A DNA stretch of 64,000 nt from Chloroflexia bacterium SDU3-3 (GTDB taxonomy: Bacteria > Chloroflexota > Chloroflexia > Chloroflexales > Roseiflexaceae), in contig WBOU01000001.1 of the NCBI GenBank assembly GCA_009268125.1, forward strand, positions 525,247 to 589,246, written 5' to 3'. The position numbers and the translations under genes were made by a program. The notes below the pieces were generated by a model. That model ran no database searches and had not been told where the DNA came from. It was given only the letters and a program-made list of their open reading frames with translations. Of the stretch, positions 1 through 7,974 are shown piece by piece; position 1 is the stretch's first letter, and every line of letters starts with the position of its first letter.

Positions 1-126
1 AAAACCAACCTCGACCGGGTCAAAACCAACCTCGACCGGGTCAAAACCAACCTCGACCGGGTCAAAACCAACCTCGACCGGGTCAAAACCAACCTCGACC
101 GGGTCAAAACCAACCTCGACCGGGTC
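1..126. repeat. 21-bp tandem array, six identical units (array 1)
   Basis: Six perfect head-to-tail copies of a 21-bp unit beginning AAAACCAACCTCGACC; the array runs off the left edge of the window, so the true copy number is unknown. It ends at AGGTTGACAC, about 50 bp before the first copy of the dispersed hairpin element (element A). There are no spacers, so it is not a CRISPR. The unit is unrelated in sequence to the other 21-bp arrays at 3.2, 8.0 and 27.1 kb but has the same period. Confidence 0.95.
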
Positions 127-177
127 AGGTTGACACTGGGCTTGTTTCCTATCAGCGACACTGATAGTTCTCGCAAG

Positions 178-620
178 GTGGGTGGATGCCCTGCGCGGGC
201 AGCGCCTAGGGGCCTGCCCTTACATGGGTCACTTTTTTGACGTGTTTCCCATAGGCGATGGCGGTCATTCTTGTTCGGTGGGTGGATGCCCTGCGCGGGC
301 AGCGCCTAGGGGCCTGCCCCTAGGAACCCCGCGAGGGGGCGTGGCCCCCTTCGATCCCCCAATTTTGAGCGTTCCCGTGCTGATTGCAGGCGGCTAGCGT
401 TCGTGCATATGGCCATCAAAACACCAGCGGCACCTTCGCCGCATGGGCCAGGTGGGTAGGGCATCGGCGATGAATCGAATTGCCATCATCACGCCCAATG
501 CATGGGCCAGGTGGGTAGGGCATCGGCGATGAATCGAATTGCCATCATCGCCCCTACACCCGATGCGTGGCATTGTGGCATCGGGTGTAGGGGCGGGTCT
601 CGTGCCCGCCCCATCGCAGG
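178..620 (+). repeat. Dispersed composite element A, first cluster
   Basis: A truncated copy (178-235) and a full copy (278-521) of a dispersed element. The full copy has GGATGCCCTGCGCGGGC, hairpin 1 (CCTAGGGGC 305-313 with GCCCCTAGG 316-324), hairpin 2 (AGGGGGC 334-340 with GCCCCCT 344-350), then CCCCCAATTTTGAGCGTTCC, GTTCGTGCATATGGCCA and CCTTCGCCGCATGGGCC. A roughly 50-bp piece starting GCATGGGCCAGG is duplicated in tandem (441 and 500). A GGGGCGGGTCTCGTGCCCGC hairpin (about 588-612) follows; a similar one is at about 34160. No gene is seen between 127 and 1102; short ORFs here are repeat translations. Confidence 0.85.
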
Positions 621-790
621 CCGCCGCAGGCATCGAATGCCAACCGATGAGCACGGCGCGTGGCGATGCGATCCGCACCGCGTTTCACCGCACGCATCGT
701 AGGGATTTTCGATGATGCCGAAGAGAACGGCGCGGGCGGGCACCAGACCCACCCCTAGGTCCATGATTCCGTCGCTGGCACGGCTTTGCG

Positions 791-943
791 GCGTTCCCGT
801 GCTGATTGCAGGCGGCTAGCGTTCGTGCATATGGCCATCAAAACACCAGCGGCACCTTCGCCGCATGGGCCAGGTGGGTAGGGCATCGGCGATGAATCGA
901 ATTGCCATCATCACGCCCAATGCATGGGCCAGGTGGGTAGGGC
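791..943 (+). repeat. 153-bp exact duplication of part of element A
   Basis: Bases 791-943 repeat 369-521 without a mismatch, an offset of 422 bp. The copy begins GCGTTCCCGTGCTG and ends GGTGGGTAGGGC, and carries the downstream half of element A without its two GC hairpins. Identity over 153 bp implies a recent duplication or gene conversion. Confidence 0.9.
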
Positions 944-965
944 TGGCCCGCCGCTATTCCTACAT

Positions 966-1042
966 CTTTTGCCCTCTTGGTGTCTTGGTGTCTTGGTGGT
1001 GAATCGTTCTCACCTTCGCGTCTTCGCGTCTTCGTGGTATTC
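966..1042 (-). repeat. Dispersed element B (CTTGGTGTCTTGGTGGTGAA type)
   Basis: Degenerate run of CTTGGTGTCTTGG, GGTGGTGAATCGTTCT and CTTCGCGTCTTCGTGGTAT blocks. The reverse complement is the ACCACGAAGACGCGAAGG pattern found many times in this window (3.75, 11.7, 11.8, 26.94, 29.4-29.75, 30.83, 32.4-32.65, 34.45, 34.9 kb). It ends about 60 bp before the response regulator start. Similar intergenic repeats are known in several bacterial phyla; their function is not established. Confidence 0.8.
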
Positions 1043-1102
1043 GTTTCTTGGATCTCTCGGCATGGTCTACAATGGGGCGCACATATGGGTATGGAGAACG
1101 AT

Positions 1103-1780
1103 ATGCAGCGCATTCTTGTGATAGATGACGACCCCGCCGTGACCAGCCTGCTGCGGCGCGGGCTATCCTACGAGGGCTACGCGGTGGAGACCGCCGCCAG
1201 CGGCGAGGCCGGGCTGGCCCTGGCCCGCACCACCCCGCCCGACCTGGTGGTGCTAGACCTGATGATGCCGGGGCTGCACGGGCTGGAGGTGCTGCGGCGG
1301 CTGCGGGCCGCCGACGAGGCCCAGCCGGTGCTGCTGCTGACCGCCCAGGATGCCCCCGCCGACCAGGTGGCCGGGCTGGAGGCCGGGGCCGATGACTATG
1401 TGGTCAAGCCCTTCAGCTTCGAGGTGCTGCTGGCCCGCGTGCGCGCGCTGCTGCGGCGGCGCGGCGCGGCCCCGCCGCCCACCCTGGCCGTCGCCGATCT
1501 GCGGCTGGAAACCGGCAGTCACGCCGTGAGCCGTGGCGGCAGGCCGATCGCGCTCACCAGCCTGGAGTTCAAGCTGCTGCACGAGTTCATGCTGCACCCC
1601 CGGCAGGTGCTGACCAAGGATGTGCTGCTCGACCGAGTGTGGGGCTACGACTTCGGCGGCAGCGCCAATGTGGTGGAGGTGTATGTGAAGCAGCTGCGGC
1701 AGAAGCTGGGCGCGGCGGGCGAGCCGCCGCTCATCCACACCATCCGGGGCGCAGGCTACGTGCTGCGCGAGGAGGGCTAG
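1103..1780 (+). CDS. OmpR/PhoB-family response regulator
   Basis: DNA-binding response regulator of 225 residues. The N-terminal receiver domain begins MQRILVIDDD; the acidic pocket is DDD at 8-10, the phospho-acceptor is Asp52 in VVLDLMMPG, and the switch lysine lies in DDYVVKPFSF. The C-terminal half is a winged-helix effector ending GEPPLIHTIRGAGYVLREEG, typical of the family. The start ATG 1103 was chosen because GGAG lies six bases upstream and it gives a normal receiver start; in-frame ATGs at 1085 and 1091 and an ORF reaching back to 977 run into element B. The stop codon directly abuts the GTG start of the partner kinase, so the two are one operon. Stimulus and targets are unknown. 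Confidence 0.93.
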   Translation: MQRILVIDDDPAVTSLLRRGLSYEGYAVETAASGEAGLALARTTPPDLVVLDLMMPGLHGLEVLRRLRAADEAQPVLLLTAQDAPADQVAGLEAGADDYVVKPFSFEVLLARVRALLRRRGAAPPPTLAVADLRLETGSHAVSRGGRPIALTSLEFKLLHEFMLHPRQVLTKDVLLDRVWGYDFGGSANVVEVYVKQLRQKLGAAGEPPLIHTIRGAGYVLREEG

Positions 1781-3214
1781 GTGTCGATCCGAGGCCGACT
1801 AGCGCTGTGGTACGGCGGGCTGCTGGCCGCCATCCTGCTGGCCGCCATGCTGCTCACCTATGCGCTGCACGTGCGCGGCCACTACGAGGAGCGCGACCAG
1901 CTGCTGCTGACCAGCGCGGCCCACGCCGCCAGCGAGACGGGCGGGCACGGCGCGGCGCTGCACTTGGGCACGGGCGCGGGCGGGCTGGAGGTGGCCCTGC
2001 GGCTCTACGACGCATCGGGCGAGCTGATCGAGGTGTCGCCGGGGGCGGGCGAGCCGCCGCCCACCGACCCGCGCGCGCTGCTGGCCGCGCCATCCGGCCC
2101 GGCCTTCGACTGGCTGGCCGGGCTGGCCCCCGCGCTCGCGCCCACCGACGCGGGCGAGGGATCGTTTGGTGTGGTGGTGGGCGAGCAGCGCTGGCGCACC
2201 TACGCGCTGCCGCTGCACGCCAGCGGCCACACCGACGCCTACCTAGTGGCTATGGCCCCGCTGGGGCGGCTGGACGCGTCGATGGCGAGCTTCCGCCTGA
2301 TCCTGGCCGGGCTGGGCGGGCTGGGCCTGCTGGCCGCCGCCGCCGGGAGCTGGGCGATCGCGGCCCAGGCGCTGCGGCCCATCGACGCCATGGTGGCTAC
2401 AGCCCGCACCATCACGCAGGCCCGCGACCTCTCGCACCGCATCCCCGAGCCGCCCGCCCGCGACGAGCTGCGCCGCCTGTCGCAGACCTTCAACGCCATG
2501 CTCACCAGCCTGGAGGAGGCCTCGCGCACCCAGCAGCGCTTCGTGGCCGACGCCTCGCACGAGCTGCGCGCCCCGCTGACGGCCATCCAGGGCAACCTGG
2601 AGCTGCTGCGGCGGCAGGCCGTGCCCCCCACCGAGCGCGACGAGGTGCTGGCCGAGGTCGAGCGCGAGGCCGCGCGGCTGGGGCGGCTGGTGTCCGACCT
2701 GCTGGCGCTGGCCCGCGCCGACGCCGGGCAGGGCATCCGGCACGGCCCGGTCGACCTGGACGCCCTGACGCTGGAGGCCTTCCACACCGCGCGGGCTATG
2801 GCGCGCGGGCAGCGGCTGGCGCTCGACCCCTTCGAGCCAGTGCAGGTGGCTGGCGACGCCGACCGGCTGCGCCAGCTGCTGCTCATCCTGCTGGACAACG
2901 CGCTGAAGTACACCCCGCCGGATGGCGCAGTCACCCTGGGGCTGCGCCAGCGCGGGGCGCACGCCGAGCTGAGCGTGCGCGACACCGGCCCCGGCATCGC
3001 CGACGAGGATCTGCCGCACGTGTTCGAGCGGTTCTACCGCGCCGACCCAGCGCGGGGGCGCGACCCCGGCGGCACCGGGCTGGGGCTGGCAATCGCCCGC
3101 TGGATCGTGGAGCAGCACGGCGGCACCATCGAGCTGCGCGGCGCGGCGGGGGGCGGCACGCTGGCGATGGTGCGGCTGCCGCTGGGCGAGGAGGAGATGT
3201 CTCAACCACGGTAG
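1781..3214 (+). CDS. Membrane sensor histidine kinase, partner of the upstream regulator
   Basis: Two-component sensor kinase of 477 residues with GTG start. TM1 is about residues 8-30, an extracytoplasmic sensor region 31-170, TM2 about 172-196, HAMP about 197-248, then HisKA with the phospho-acceptor His260 in VADASHELRAPLTAI. The HATPase domain shows the N box (LLDNALKYTPPDG), DTGPGIADEDLPHVFERFYR and the G2 box GGTGLGLAIARWIVEQHGG. Autophosphorylation and transfer to Asp52 of the upstream regulator is the expected reaction. The domain normally ends near LAMVRLPLG; here a short tail EEEMSQPR follows and the stop codon falls inside the first unit of the tandem array at 3201, so the array supplies the end of the gene. 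Confidence 0.93.
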   Translation: MSIRGRLALWYGGLLAAILLAAMLLTYALHVRGHYEERDQLLLTSAAHAASETGGHGAALHLGTGAGGLEVALRLYDASGELIEVSPGAGEPPPTDPRALLAAPSGPAFDWLAGLAPALAPTDAGEGSFGVVVGEQRWRTYALPLHASGHTDAYLVAMAPLGRLDASMASFRLILAGLGGLGLLAAAAGSWAIAAQALRPIDAMVATARTITQARDLSHRIPEPPARDELRRLSQTFNAMLTSLEEASRTQQRFVADASHELRAPLTAIQGNLELLRRQAVPPTERDEVLAEVEREAARLGRLVSDLLALARADAGQGIRHGPVDLDALTLEAFHTARAMARGQRLALDPFEPVQVAGDADRLRQLLLILLDNALKYTPPDGAVTLGLRQRGAHAELSVRDTGPGIADEDLPHVFERFYRADPARGRDPGGTGLGLAIARWIVEQHGGTIELRGAAGGGTLAMVRLPLGEEEMSQPR

Positions 3215-3419
3215 CGCCCCGGACGACCACGGTAGCGCCCCGGACGACCGCGGTAGCGCGCCAGACGACTGCGGTAGCGCCCCAGACGACCACGGTAGCG
3301 CCCCGGACGACCGCGGTAGCACCCCGGACGACCGCGGTAGCACCCCGGACGACCGCGGTAGCGCCCCGGACGACCACGGTAGCGCCCCGGACGACCACGG
3401 TAGCGCCCCGGACGACCGC
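3201..3419. repeat. 21-bp tandem array, about 10.4 units (array 2)
   Basis: Ten full units and one partial unit of 21 bp, unit starting GACGACCACGGTAGCGCC, with a few variants (GACGACCGCGG, GCACCCCG, GCGCCAG). It begins within the last codons of the histidine kinase and uses its own TAG as the kinase stop. It reads through without stops on the minus strand because 21 is divisible by three; that translation is not a credible protein. Confidence 0.95.
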
Positions 3420-3529
3420 TGTCATCTTACACCTTCGAGATGGCAGTGGTGTGGACGGTGGTGCGTGCCTTGCGCGGGGGCTACGCCCTCACATGGTGTC
3501 ACTTTTTCGAGTGTCCCCATCATCGATGG

Positions 3530-3728
3530 CGGTAGTGGTTGTCGTGTGGGTGGATGCCCTGCGCGGGCGGCGCCTAGGGGCTAGCCCCTAGGAACCCCAC
3601 GAGGGGGCTTCGCCCCCTTCGAACCCCCAATTTAAATCATTCCAATGCCGAATATTGGCGGCTGGTGTTCGTGCATATGGCCAGTATGCACGAGCAACAC
3701 CTTCGCCGCATGGGCCAGGTGGGGGGGC
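3530..3728 (+). repeat. Dispersed element A, 3.5-kb copy
   Basis: Full copy with hairpin 1 as CCTAGGGGC-TA-GCCCCTAGG and hairpin 2 as GAGGGGGC-TTC-GCCCCCTTC, then CCCCCAATTT, GGCGGCTGGTGTTCGTGCAT and CACCTTCGCCGCATGGGCC. The loops differ from the 0.3-kb copy while the stems are intact. Together with element B (3743-3822) it fills the gap between the kinase and the FixH-like gene; no gene is seen in 3215-3932. Confidence 0.85.
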
Positions 3729-3742
3729 TGGTCGCCTCTCTT

Positions 3743-3822
3743 TCCCAGATCTTTTGTCCCCTTGCTGTCTTGGTGGTGAATCGTTCTCCCCTTCGGGCCT
3801 TCGCCTCTTCACGGTATTCGTT
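3743..3822 (-). repeat. Dispersed element B, 3.75-kb copy
   Basis: CTTGCTGTCTTGGTGGTGAA followed by CTTCGGGCCTTCGCCTCTTC and ACGGTATTCG, the same succession as at 966-1042. Here, as at 0.4-1.0 kb, element B directly follows the CCTTCGCCGCATGGGCC end of element A, suggesting the two travel as one composite. Confidence 0.75.
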
Positions 3823-3932
3823 CCCCACGTTCCCTCAAGCACGCATCAGCGCGCACTCAGCGGGGCCTCAGCTTAGGCCGCGATACTTTCCCCAGCCGCT
3901 GTTCGCGGCCCTTTTGGAGAAAGGATACGCCT

Positions 3933-4799
3933 GTGCGCCACCGAAGCCTCGCCGCCCTGGTCGCGGCGCTGCTGGTGCTGGCCCCCGCCGCCGCCCTTGC
4001 CGAGGGCGATGGCCCAGGGGAGCAGCGAACCAGCGATGGATATACCGTCACCCTGAGCGCCGATGGGCCTGCCCAGACCGGGCAGAACCGCATCACCGTG
4101 AGCATCCGCGACCCCCAGGGCGTGCCTGTGACCAGCGCGAGCGTCGAGCTGCGCCTGCTAGGCCACACCGCCGAGGAGCAAGGCCACAGCCACGGCGAGA
4201 GTGCCCAGCCCGAGGCCGAACACGCCGAGGAGGGGACAGCGCCCCACATGGCCACGCCCGACACCGGCCACGACGCCGATGGTGCGCACCCCCACGATGG
4301 CGACACAATGCCCCACATGGCCACGCCCGACACCGGCCACGACGCCGATGAGCAAGGCCATAGCCACGCCGAGGGGAGCGCGATGCCGGGGATAAATATG
4401 CCCGAAGACGAACAGAGCGAGGGCGGCGCAATGCCGGGGATGAACATGCCCGAGGATGGCCACGCCGAAGACAATCACGCCGAAGGCAATCACGCCAAAA
4501 ACGCTATCGCCAGCGTGCCGATGCAGCCCAGCGGGCAGGGCTACCAGGCCCAGGTCGAATTTGCCGAGGCGGGCACGTGGGCCGTGGCTGTGGCATTCCG
4601 CGACAGCTTGGGCCAAGAGCGCGTGGTGGAGCTAAGCCTGGAGGTGGCCCAGCAGCGCCCGCGCGGCCTGGTGCTGGGTGGCTTCCTGGCCGTCAACCTA
4701 TTGGCCATCGGCGGGGCCGCCGCCCTGCGCACGATCTCGCCGCCCAAGCCGCGCGGCAACGGACGCCGCACCCCAGCAGCCCAGGAGAAGCCAGCATGA
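3933..4799 (+). CDS. Exported His/Met-rich FixH/YtkA-like membrane-anchored protein
   Basis: 288 residues. Signal peptide about 1-23 (LAALVAALLVLAPAAALA), then a beta-rich half-domain (TVTLSADGPAQTGQNRITVS) of the FixH/YtkA type. A low-complexity insert of about 120 residues follows, with repeated HGHSH-like, PHMATPDTGHDAD and MPGMNMPED motifs. The second half of the beta domain and a C-terminal TM (about 244-265) complete it. His and Met clusters of this kind commonly bind copper or other soft metals; that function is inferred. GTG start chosen because GGAGAAAGGA lies seven bases upstream. It overlaps the next gene by ATGA, so the two act together, plausibly in metal handling or redox-enzyme maturation. 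Confidence 0.75.
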   Translation: MRHRSLAALVAALLVLAPAAALAEGDGPGEQRTSDGYTVTLSADGPAQTGQNRITVSIRDPQGVPVTSASVELRLLGHTAEEQGHSHGESAQPEAEHAEEGTAPHMATPDTGHDADGAHPHDGDTMPHMATPDTGHDADEQGHSHAEGSAMPGINMPEDEQSEGGAMPGMNMPEDGHAEDNHAEGNHAKNAIASVPMQPSGQGYQAQVEFAEAGTWAVAVAFRDSLGQERVVELSLEVAQQRPRGLVLGGFLAVNLLAIGGAAALRTISPPKPRGNGRRTPAAQEKPA

Positions 4800-6157
4800 G
4801 CACCCCGACACGCGGATACAATTTGCTTGACAACCGTCTGATCGCCTCATTTCTGCGCAGCCGCTGGTACCCCGCGATCTTCCAGTGGGTGACGAGCGCC
4901 GCCTTCGTGCTGATCATGTGGCAGCTGCTGGTCGGGCCGGACTCGGCGCACAGCAACGCGGGCACGGCGCTGACCTGGGTGCTGTGGTGGCCGGTCATCC
5001 CGATCATCTTTGTGCTGATGGGCCGCTTCTGGTGCGCGATCTGCCCGTTCGCCGCGCTGAGCGACGCGGTGCAGAAGCTGGTGGGCAACCACCGGCGCGC
5101 GCCAGAGTTTTTGAAGAAGTACGGCATCTGGATCATCGACGCGCTGTTCATCCTGATCACGTGGTCCGACCACGTGTGGGGCATCGTCGAGTCGCCGTGG
5201 GGGTCGGGCATCCTGCTGCTGCTGCTGACCACCGGCGTGGTGATCTCGGGGGCGTTCTTCGAGCGGCGGACGTGGTGCCGCTACCTGTGCTTCCTGGGCG
5301 GCCTCTCGGGCAACTACGCCCGCGTGGGTATGCTGGAGCTGCGGGCCAAGCCCGAGGTGTGCGCCACCTGCACATCCCGCGCCGCCTGCTTCAACGGCAG
5401 CGAGCAGGGCCGGGGCTGCCCGCTGTTCGAGTTCCCGCGCACCATGGATTCGAGCGCTAACTGCAACCTGTGCGCCTCATGCATCAAGGTCTGCCCGCAC
5501 AACGCGATCACGCTGACGGTGCGCCCGCCGACCCGCGAGCTGTGGTTTATCCGCAAGCCCAAGCTGGAGGAGGCGTTTCTGGCCGTGGTGATCATGGGCA
5601 TCGTGTTCATCCAGAACATCACCATGCTGGAGCTGTGGCAGGGCCTGCTGGCCTGGCTGGAGCGCAGCCTGGGGATCACCAGCTACCCGCTGATCTTCAC
5701 GATCACCTTCGTGATCGCCATGGCCGCGCCGGTGGCGCTGATGGCGGGCGCGGCCATGCTGGCCAGCCGCGCGAACGGGGCCACGGCGGCGGCGAACTTC
5801 GCGCGCTTCGGCTACGCGATCATCCCGCTGGATGTGGCCGGGCACATCGCGCACAACCTGTTCCACCTGCTGGCCGAGGGCAAGGCGGTGCTGTTCACCA
5901 CGCTGGCGCTGTTCGGGCAGCACGCGGGCGAGCAGCCCACCGCGCTGCTGGGCACCGCGCAGATCCAGCTGCTCCAGTACGCGCTGGTGGCGCTGGGCGT
6001 GGGCGGGTCGCTCTACGCCGCGCTGCGGATCGCCCGCAGCAGCCGCCGCGAGGGCCAGCGCACCTGGGCCAGCTTCGCGCCCTACGCCGCGCTGATCGTG
6101 CTGCTGGGCGCGATCAACATCTACCTGTTCATTCTGCCGATGGCCTCGCGGATGTAG
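4796..6157 (+). CDS. NapH/NosR/CcoG-like 4Fe-4S polytopic membrane protein
   Basis: 453 residues with about ten hydrophobic helices. Two CxxC-like signatures at membrane borders (FWCAICPFAALSD and TWCRYLCFLGG) are typical of NapH/NosR/CcoG electron-transfer proteins. A cysteine-rich loop (CATCTSRAACFNGSEQGRGC) precedes a ferredoxin motif CNLCASCIKVCP that would hold a 4Fe-4S cluster. Such proteins move electrons from quinol to periplasmic partners or reduce metals during enzyme maturation. AGGAGAAG lies seven bases before the ATG, which overlaps the stop of the His/Met-rich gene. No nos, nap or cco structural gene is in the window, so the partner is unknown; the metal-rich neighbour makes copper handling a reasonable guess. 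Confidence 0.8.
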   Translation: MSTPTRGYNLLDNRLIASFLRSRWYPAIFQWVTSAAFVLIMWQLLVGPDSAHSNAGTALTWVLWWPVIPIIFVLMGRFWCAICPFAALSDAVQKLVGNHRRAPEFLKKYGIWIIDALFILITWSDHVWGIVESPWGSGILLLLLTTGVVISGAFFERRTWCRYLCFLGGLSGNYARVGMLELRAKPEVCATCTSRAACFNGSEQGRGCPLFEFPRTMDSSANCNLCASCIKVCPHNAITLTVRPPTRELWFIRKPKLEEAFLAVVIMGIVFIQNITMLELWQGLLAWLERSLGITSYPLIFTITFVIAMAAPVALMAGAAMLASRANGATAAANFARFGYAIIPLDVAGHIAHNLFHLLAEGKAVLFTTLALFGQHAGEQPTALLGTAQIQLLQYALVALGVGGSLYAALRIARSSRREGQRTWASFAPYAALIVLLGAINIYLFILPMASRM

Positions 6158-6169
6158 CGCTGCGCGCCA

Positions 6170-6250
6170 GCGGCCTAGCCCATCCGGCGAAGGTGCGGCA
6201 ACCAGCACACTGGCCATGATCCGCGCCGCAGCGGGCCAGCCCGCCAGCCG
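6170..6250. repeat. Diverged element-A relic
   Basis: CCCATCCGGCGAAGGTGC, then TGGCCATGATCCGCGCCGCA and GCGGGCC. The same succession appears, diverged, at about 8190-8255 (CCCATCCAGCGAAGATGC, TGGCCATAATCCGCACCG, AGCGGGAAGG). It resembles the reverse-orientation end of element A (CCCATGCGGCGAAGGTGC). Confidence 0.55.
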
Positions 6251-6271
6251 AGGCGGCCCGACATGTTCCCC

Positions 6272-6302
6272 TTGACTCTCCCCCTGGGGCAGGGCCTATG
6301 CT
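6272..6302 (+). promoter_or_regulatory. MerR-type promoter with 19-bp spacer and dyad
   Basis: A -35 box TTGACT (6272-6277) and -10 box TATGCT (6297-6302) are separated by exactly 19 bp, the overlong spacing characteristic of MerR-family promoters. The spacer holds an imperfect dyad centred on T6285 (CTCCCCC-T-GGGGCAG). The site lies 36 bp before the BtrH-like start at 6338. The spacing and dyad are seen directly; regulation by a MerR protein is inferred, and no merR gene is in the window. Confidence 0.65.
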
Positions 6303-6337
6303 CTGCGCGAAGCGGGATGAGTGAAGGGGATCATATC

Positions 6338-7261
6338 ATGATACCGATGGTGAGCTTCGCGGGGCGGATGAGCTACTGCCTGACGCGCAGCCTGAAGATG
6401 GTGCTGGGCCACCACGGGCTGGAGTACCCGACGCCCTGGCTGGAATGCGTGGGCGGGCAGGCCTTCGAGTTTGTGTATGTGCAGCGCGAGGGCGACCTGT
6501 TCGCCCTGATCGGCGACTACTACCACCTGGCTGGCGAGCGGATGCTGGGCACGCTGAACGTGGGCTACCGCTACACCAGCGCCGAGGATGACGCCAGCGC
6601 GCTGGATGCGCTGCGGCTGGCGCTGGAGCGCGGGCCGGTGGCGGCGGGCATGCTCGACATGGGCTACCTCAGCTACATCCCGCACCACCAAGCGCTGCGC
6701 GGCAGCGACCACGCGGTGGCCGTGCTGGGGCTGGATGGCGCGGGCGTGGTGCTGCACGACCCGGCGGGCTACGCGGCGGTGGCGCTGCCGCTGGCCGACT
6801 TCCTGGCGGCGTGGCGGCGCGATATTTACACCGGCAGGCCCTACGGCCTGTGGCAGGTGGATGCCATCGGCCCGCAGCCCAGCGAGGAGCAGACCTGGCA
6901 CGAGGTGGTGGCGCAGGCGCGGGCGCGCCTGGCCCAGCCCGCCGTAGCCACGCCCGAGGCCACGGTGCACTACGGGCCTGCGGCCATGCGCGCGCTGGCC
7001 CACGACATCGCGGCCCACCCCGAGCGCGGTATCGAGGGGCTGCGCCACTTCTGCTGGCAGGTCTCGGCGCAGCGCTGCCTGGACAGCGCCTTCTTCGTGC
7101 GCCCAAGGCTGCCGCGCGCCGCCGATGTGCGCTGGCGGCAGTGCCAGATCTACGGGCGGCTGCAGCACGCCACGGCGGCCCAGCAGCGCGCGGCCCTGCC
7201 CGACCTGCTGGGCCAGCTGGCCGCGCACGAGGAGGAGTTCATCGCCGCGCTGGGGGGGTAG
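6338..7261 (+). CDS. BtrH N-terminal / C39-like cysteine-peptidase-fold protein
   Basis: 307 residues. The N-terminal half resembles the BtrH_N/DUF4872 and C39-like papain fold: a conserved cysteine in GRMSYCLTRSLKMVLGHHG, the central motif RGSDHAVAVLGLDG with His, and VVLHDPAGY with His-Asp, consistent with a Cys/His/Asp arrangement. The C-terminal half is helical and of unknown function. BtrH in butirosin synthesis transfers an acyl group from a carrier protein; no carrier protein or aminoglycoside gene is nearby, so that role should not be assumed. ATG 6338 was chosen for the GAAGGGG box eight bases upstream; ATG 6317 and 6263 are alternatives, the latter overlapping the MerR-type promoter. 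It is a single-gene unit. Confidence 0.6.
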   Translation: MIPMVSFAGRMSYCLTRSLKMVLGHHGLEYPTPWLECVGGQAFEFVYVQREGDLFALIGDYYHLAGERMLGTLNVGYRYTSAEDDASALDALRLALERGPVAAGMLDMGYLSYIPHHQALRGSDHAVAVLGLDGAGVVLHDPAGYAAVALPLADFLAAWRRDIYTGRPYGLWQVDAIGPQPSEEQTWHEVVAQARARLAQPAVATPEATVHYGPAAMRALAHDIAAHPERGIEGLRHFCWQVSAQRCLDSAFFVRPRLPRAADVRWRQCQIYGRLQHATAAQQRAALPDLLGQLAAHEEEFIAALGG

Positions 7262-7360
7262 TGCTCACAGGGTGTCACTTTCTCGGGCGGGGCATTCGGA
7301 TGCGGCACATGACGAGAGAACACCTGCCAGGCCATGCACCGCATGTGAGATCGAAACTCT

Positions 7361-7545
7361 CATCCACCCGGCCCATGCGGCGAAGGTGCCACTTGTGTTT
7401 TCATGGCCATATGCACGAACATCCGCCGCCAGGAAACGGCATGGGAACGCCTCAAATTGGGGGTTTCGAAGGGGGCCACGCCCCCTCGCGGGGTCCCTAG
7501 GGGCTGGCCCCTAGGCGCTGCCCGCGCAGGGCATCCACCCACCAA
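7361..7545 (-). repeat. Dispersed element A, reverse copy at 7.4 kb
   Basis: Reverse orientation: CCCGGCCCATGCGGCGAAGG, ATGGCCATATGCACGAAC, CAAATTGGGGG, hairpin 2 as GAAGGGGGC-CAC-GCCCCCTC, hairpin 1 as CCTAGGGGC-TG-GCCCCTAGG, ending GCCCGCGCAGGGCATCCACC. With the forward copy at 7731 it makes a divergent pair. No gene is seen in 7262-8344. Confidence 0.85.
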
Positions 7546-7730
7546 CCACCTACCACCGCCATCGCTCATGGAACAAAGCCCAGCGCCGACGGGAAACGTG
7601 ACGCCATGCGAGGATGCCTGCCCCTTCAACAGGTGTCTCTTTGTGCGGCGTCACGAGGCATCTCTAGTAACATGCGCGTTGCCGTCGGGTCGGGCAGGGT
7701 ACGCCTTCGTGAAATAATGGGTGCTCTTGG

Positions 7731-7917
7731 ATGGTGGTGCATGCCCTGCGCGGGCGGCGGCTAGGGGCCTGCCCCTAGCAACCCCGCGAGGGGGCGATGC
7801 CCCCTTCGATCCCCCAATTTTAAGCGTTCCCGTGCTGCAAACTGGCAGCTGATGTTCGTGCATATGGCCAGTTTGCACAAGCGGCACCTTCGCCGCATGG
7901 GCCGGGTGGGTGGGGTG
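7731..7917 (+). repeat. Dispersed element A, forward copy at 7.7 kb with compensatory stem change
   Basis: Hairpin 1 here is GCTAGGGGC (7760-7768), CT, GCCCCTAGC (7771-7779): both outer bases differ from the CCTAGGGGC/GCCCCTAGG copies and still pair. Hairpin 2 is GAGGGGGC-GAT-GCCCCCTTC. It continues through CCCCCAATTTTAAGCGTTCC and GTTCGTGCATATGGCCAG to CACCTTCGCCGCATGGGCC, then runs into the 21-bp array at 7975. Confidence 0.85.
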
Positions 7918-7974
7918 GAGCGGGATGCTAGATGGTGGGCAACATGAGGGCAGTACTTGTTTGCTGCATTCGCG

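Noticed and set aside
1..126. CRISPR array
   Set aside because: Repeats are contiguous without spacers, and no cas gene is in the window. The same applies to the other tandem arrays.
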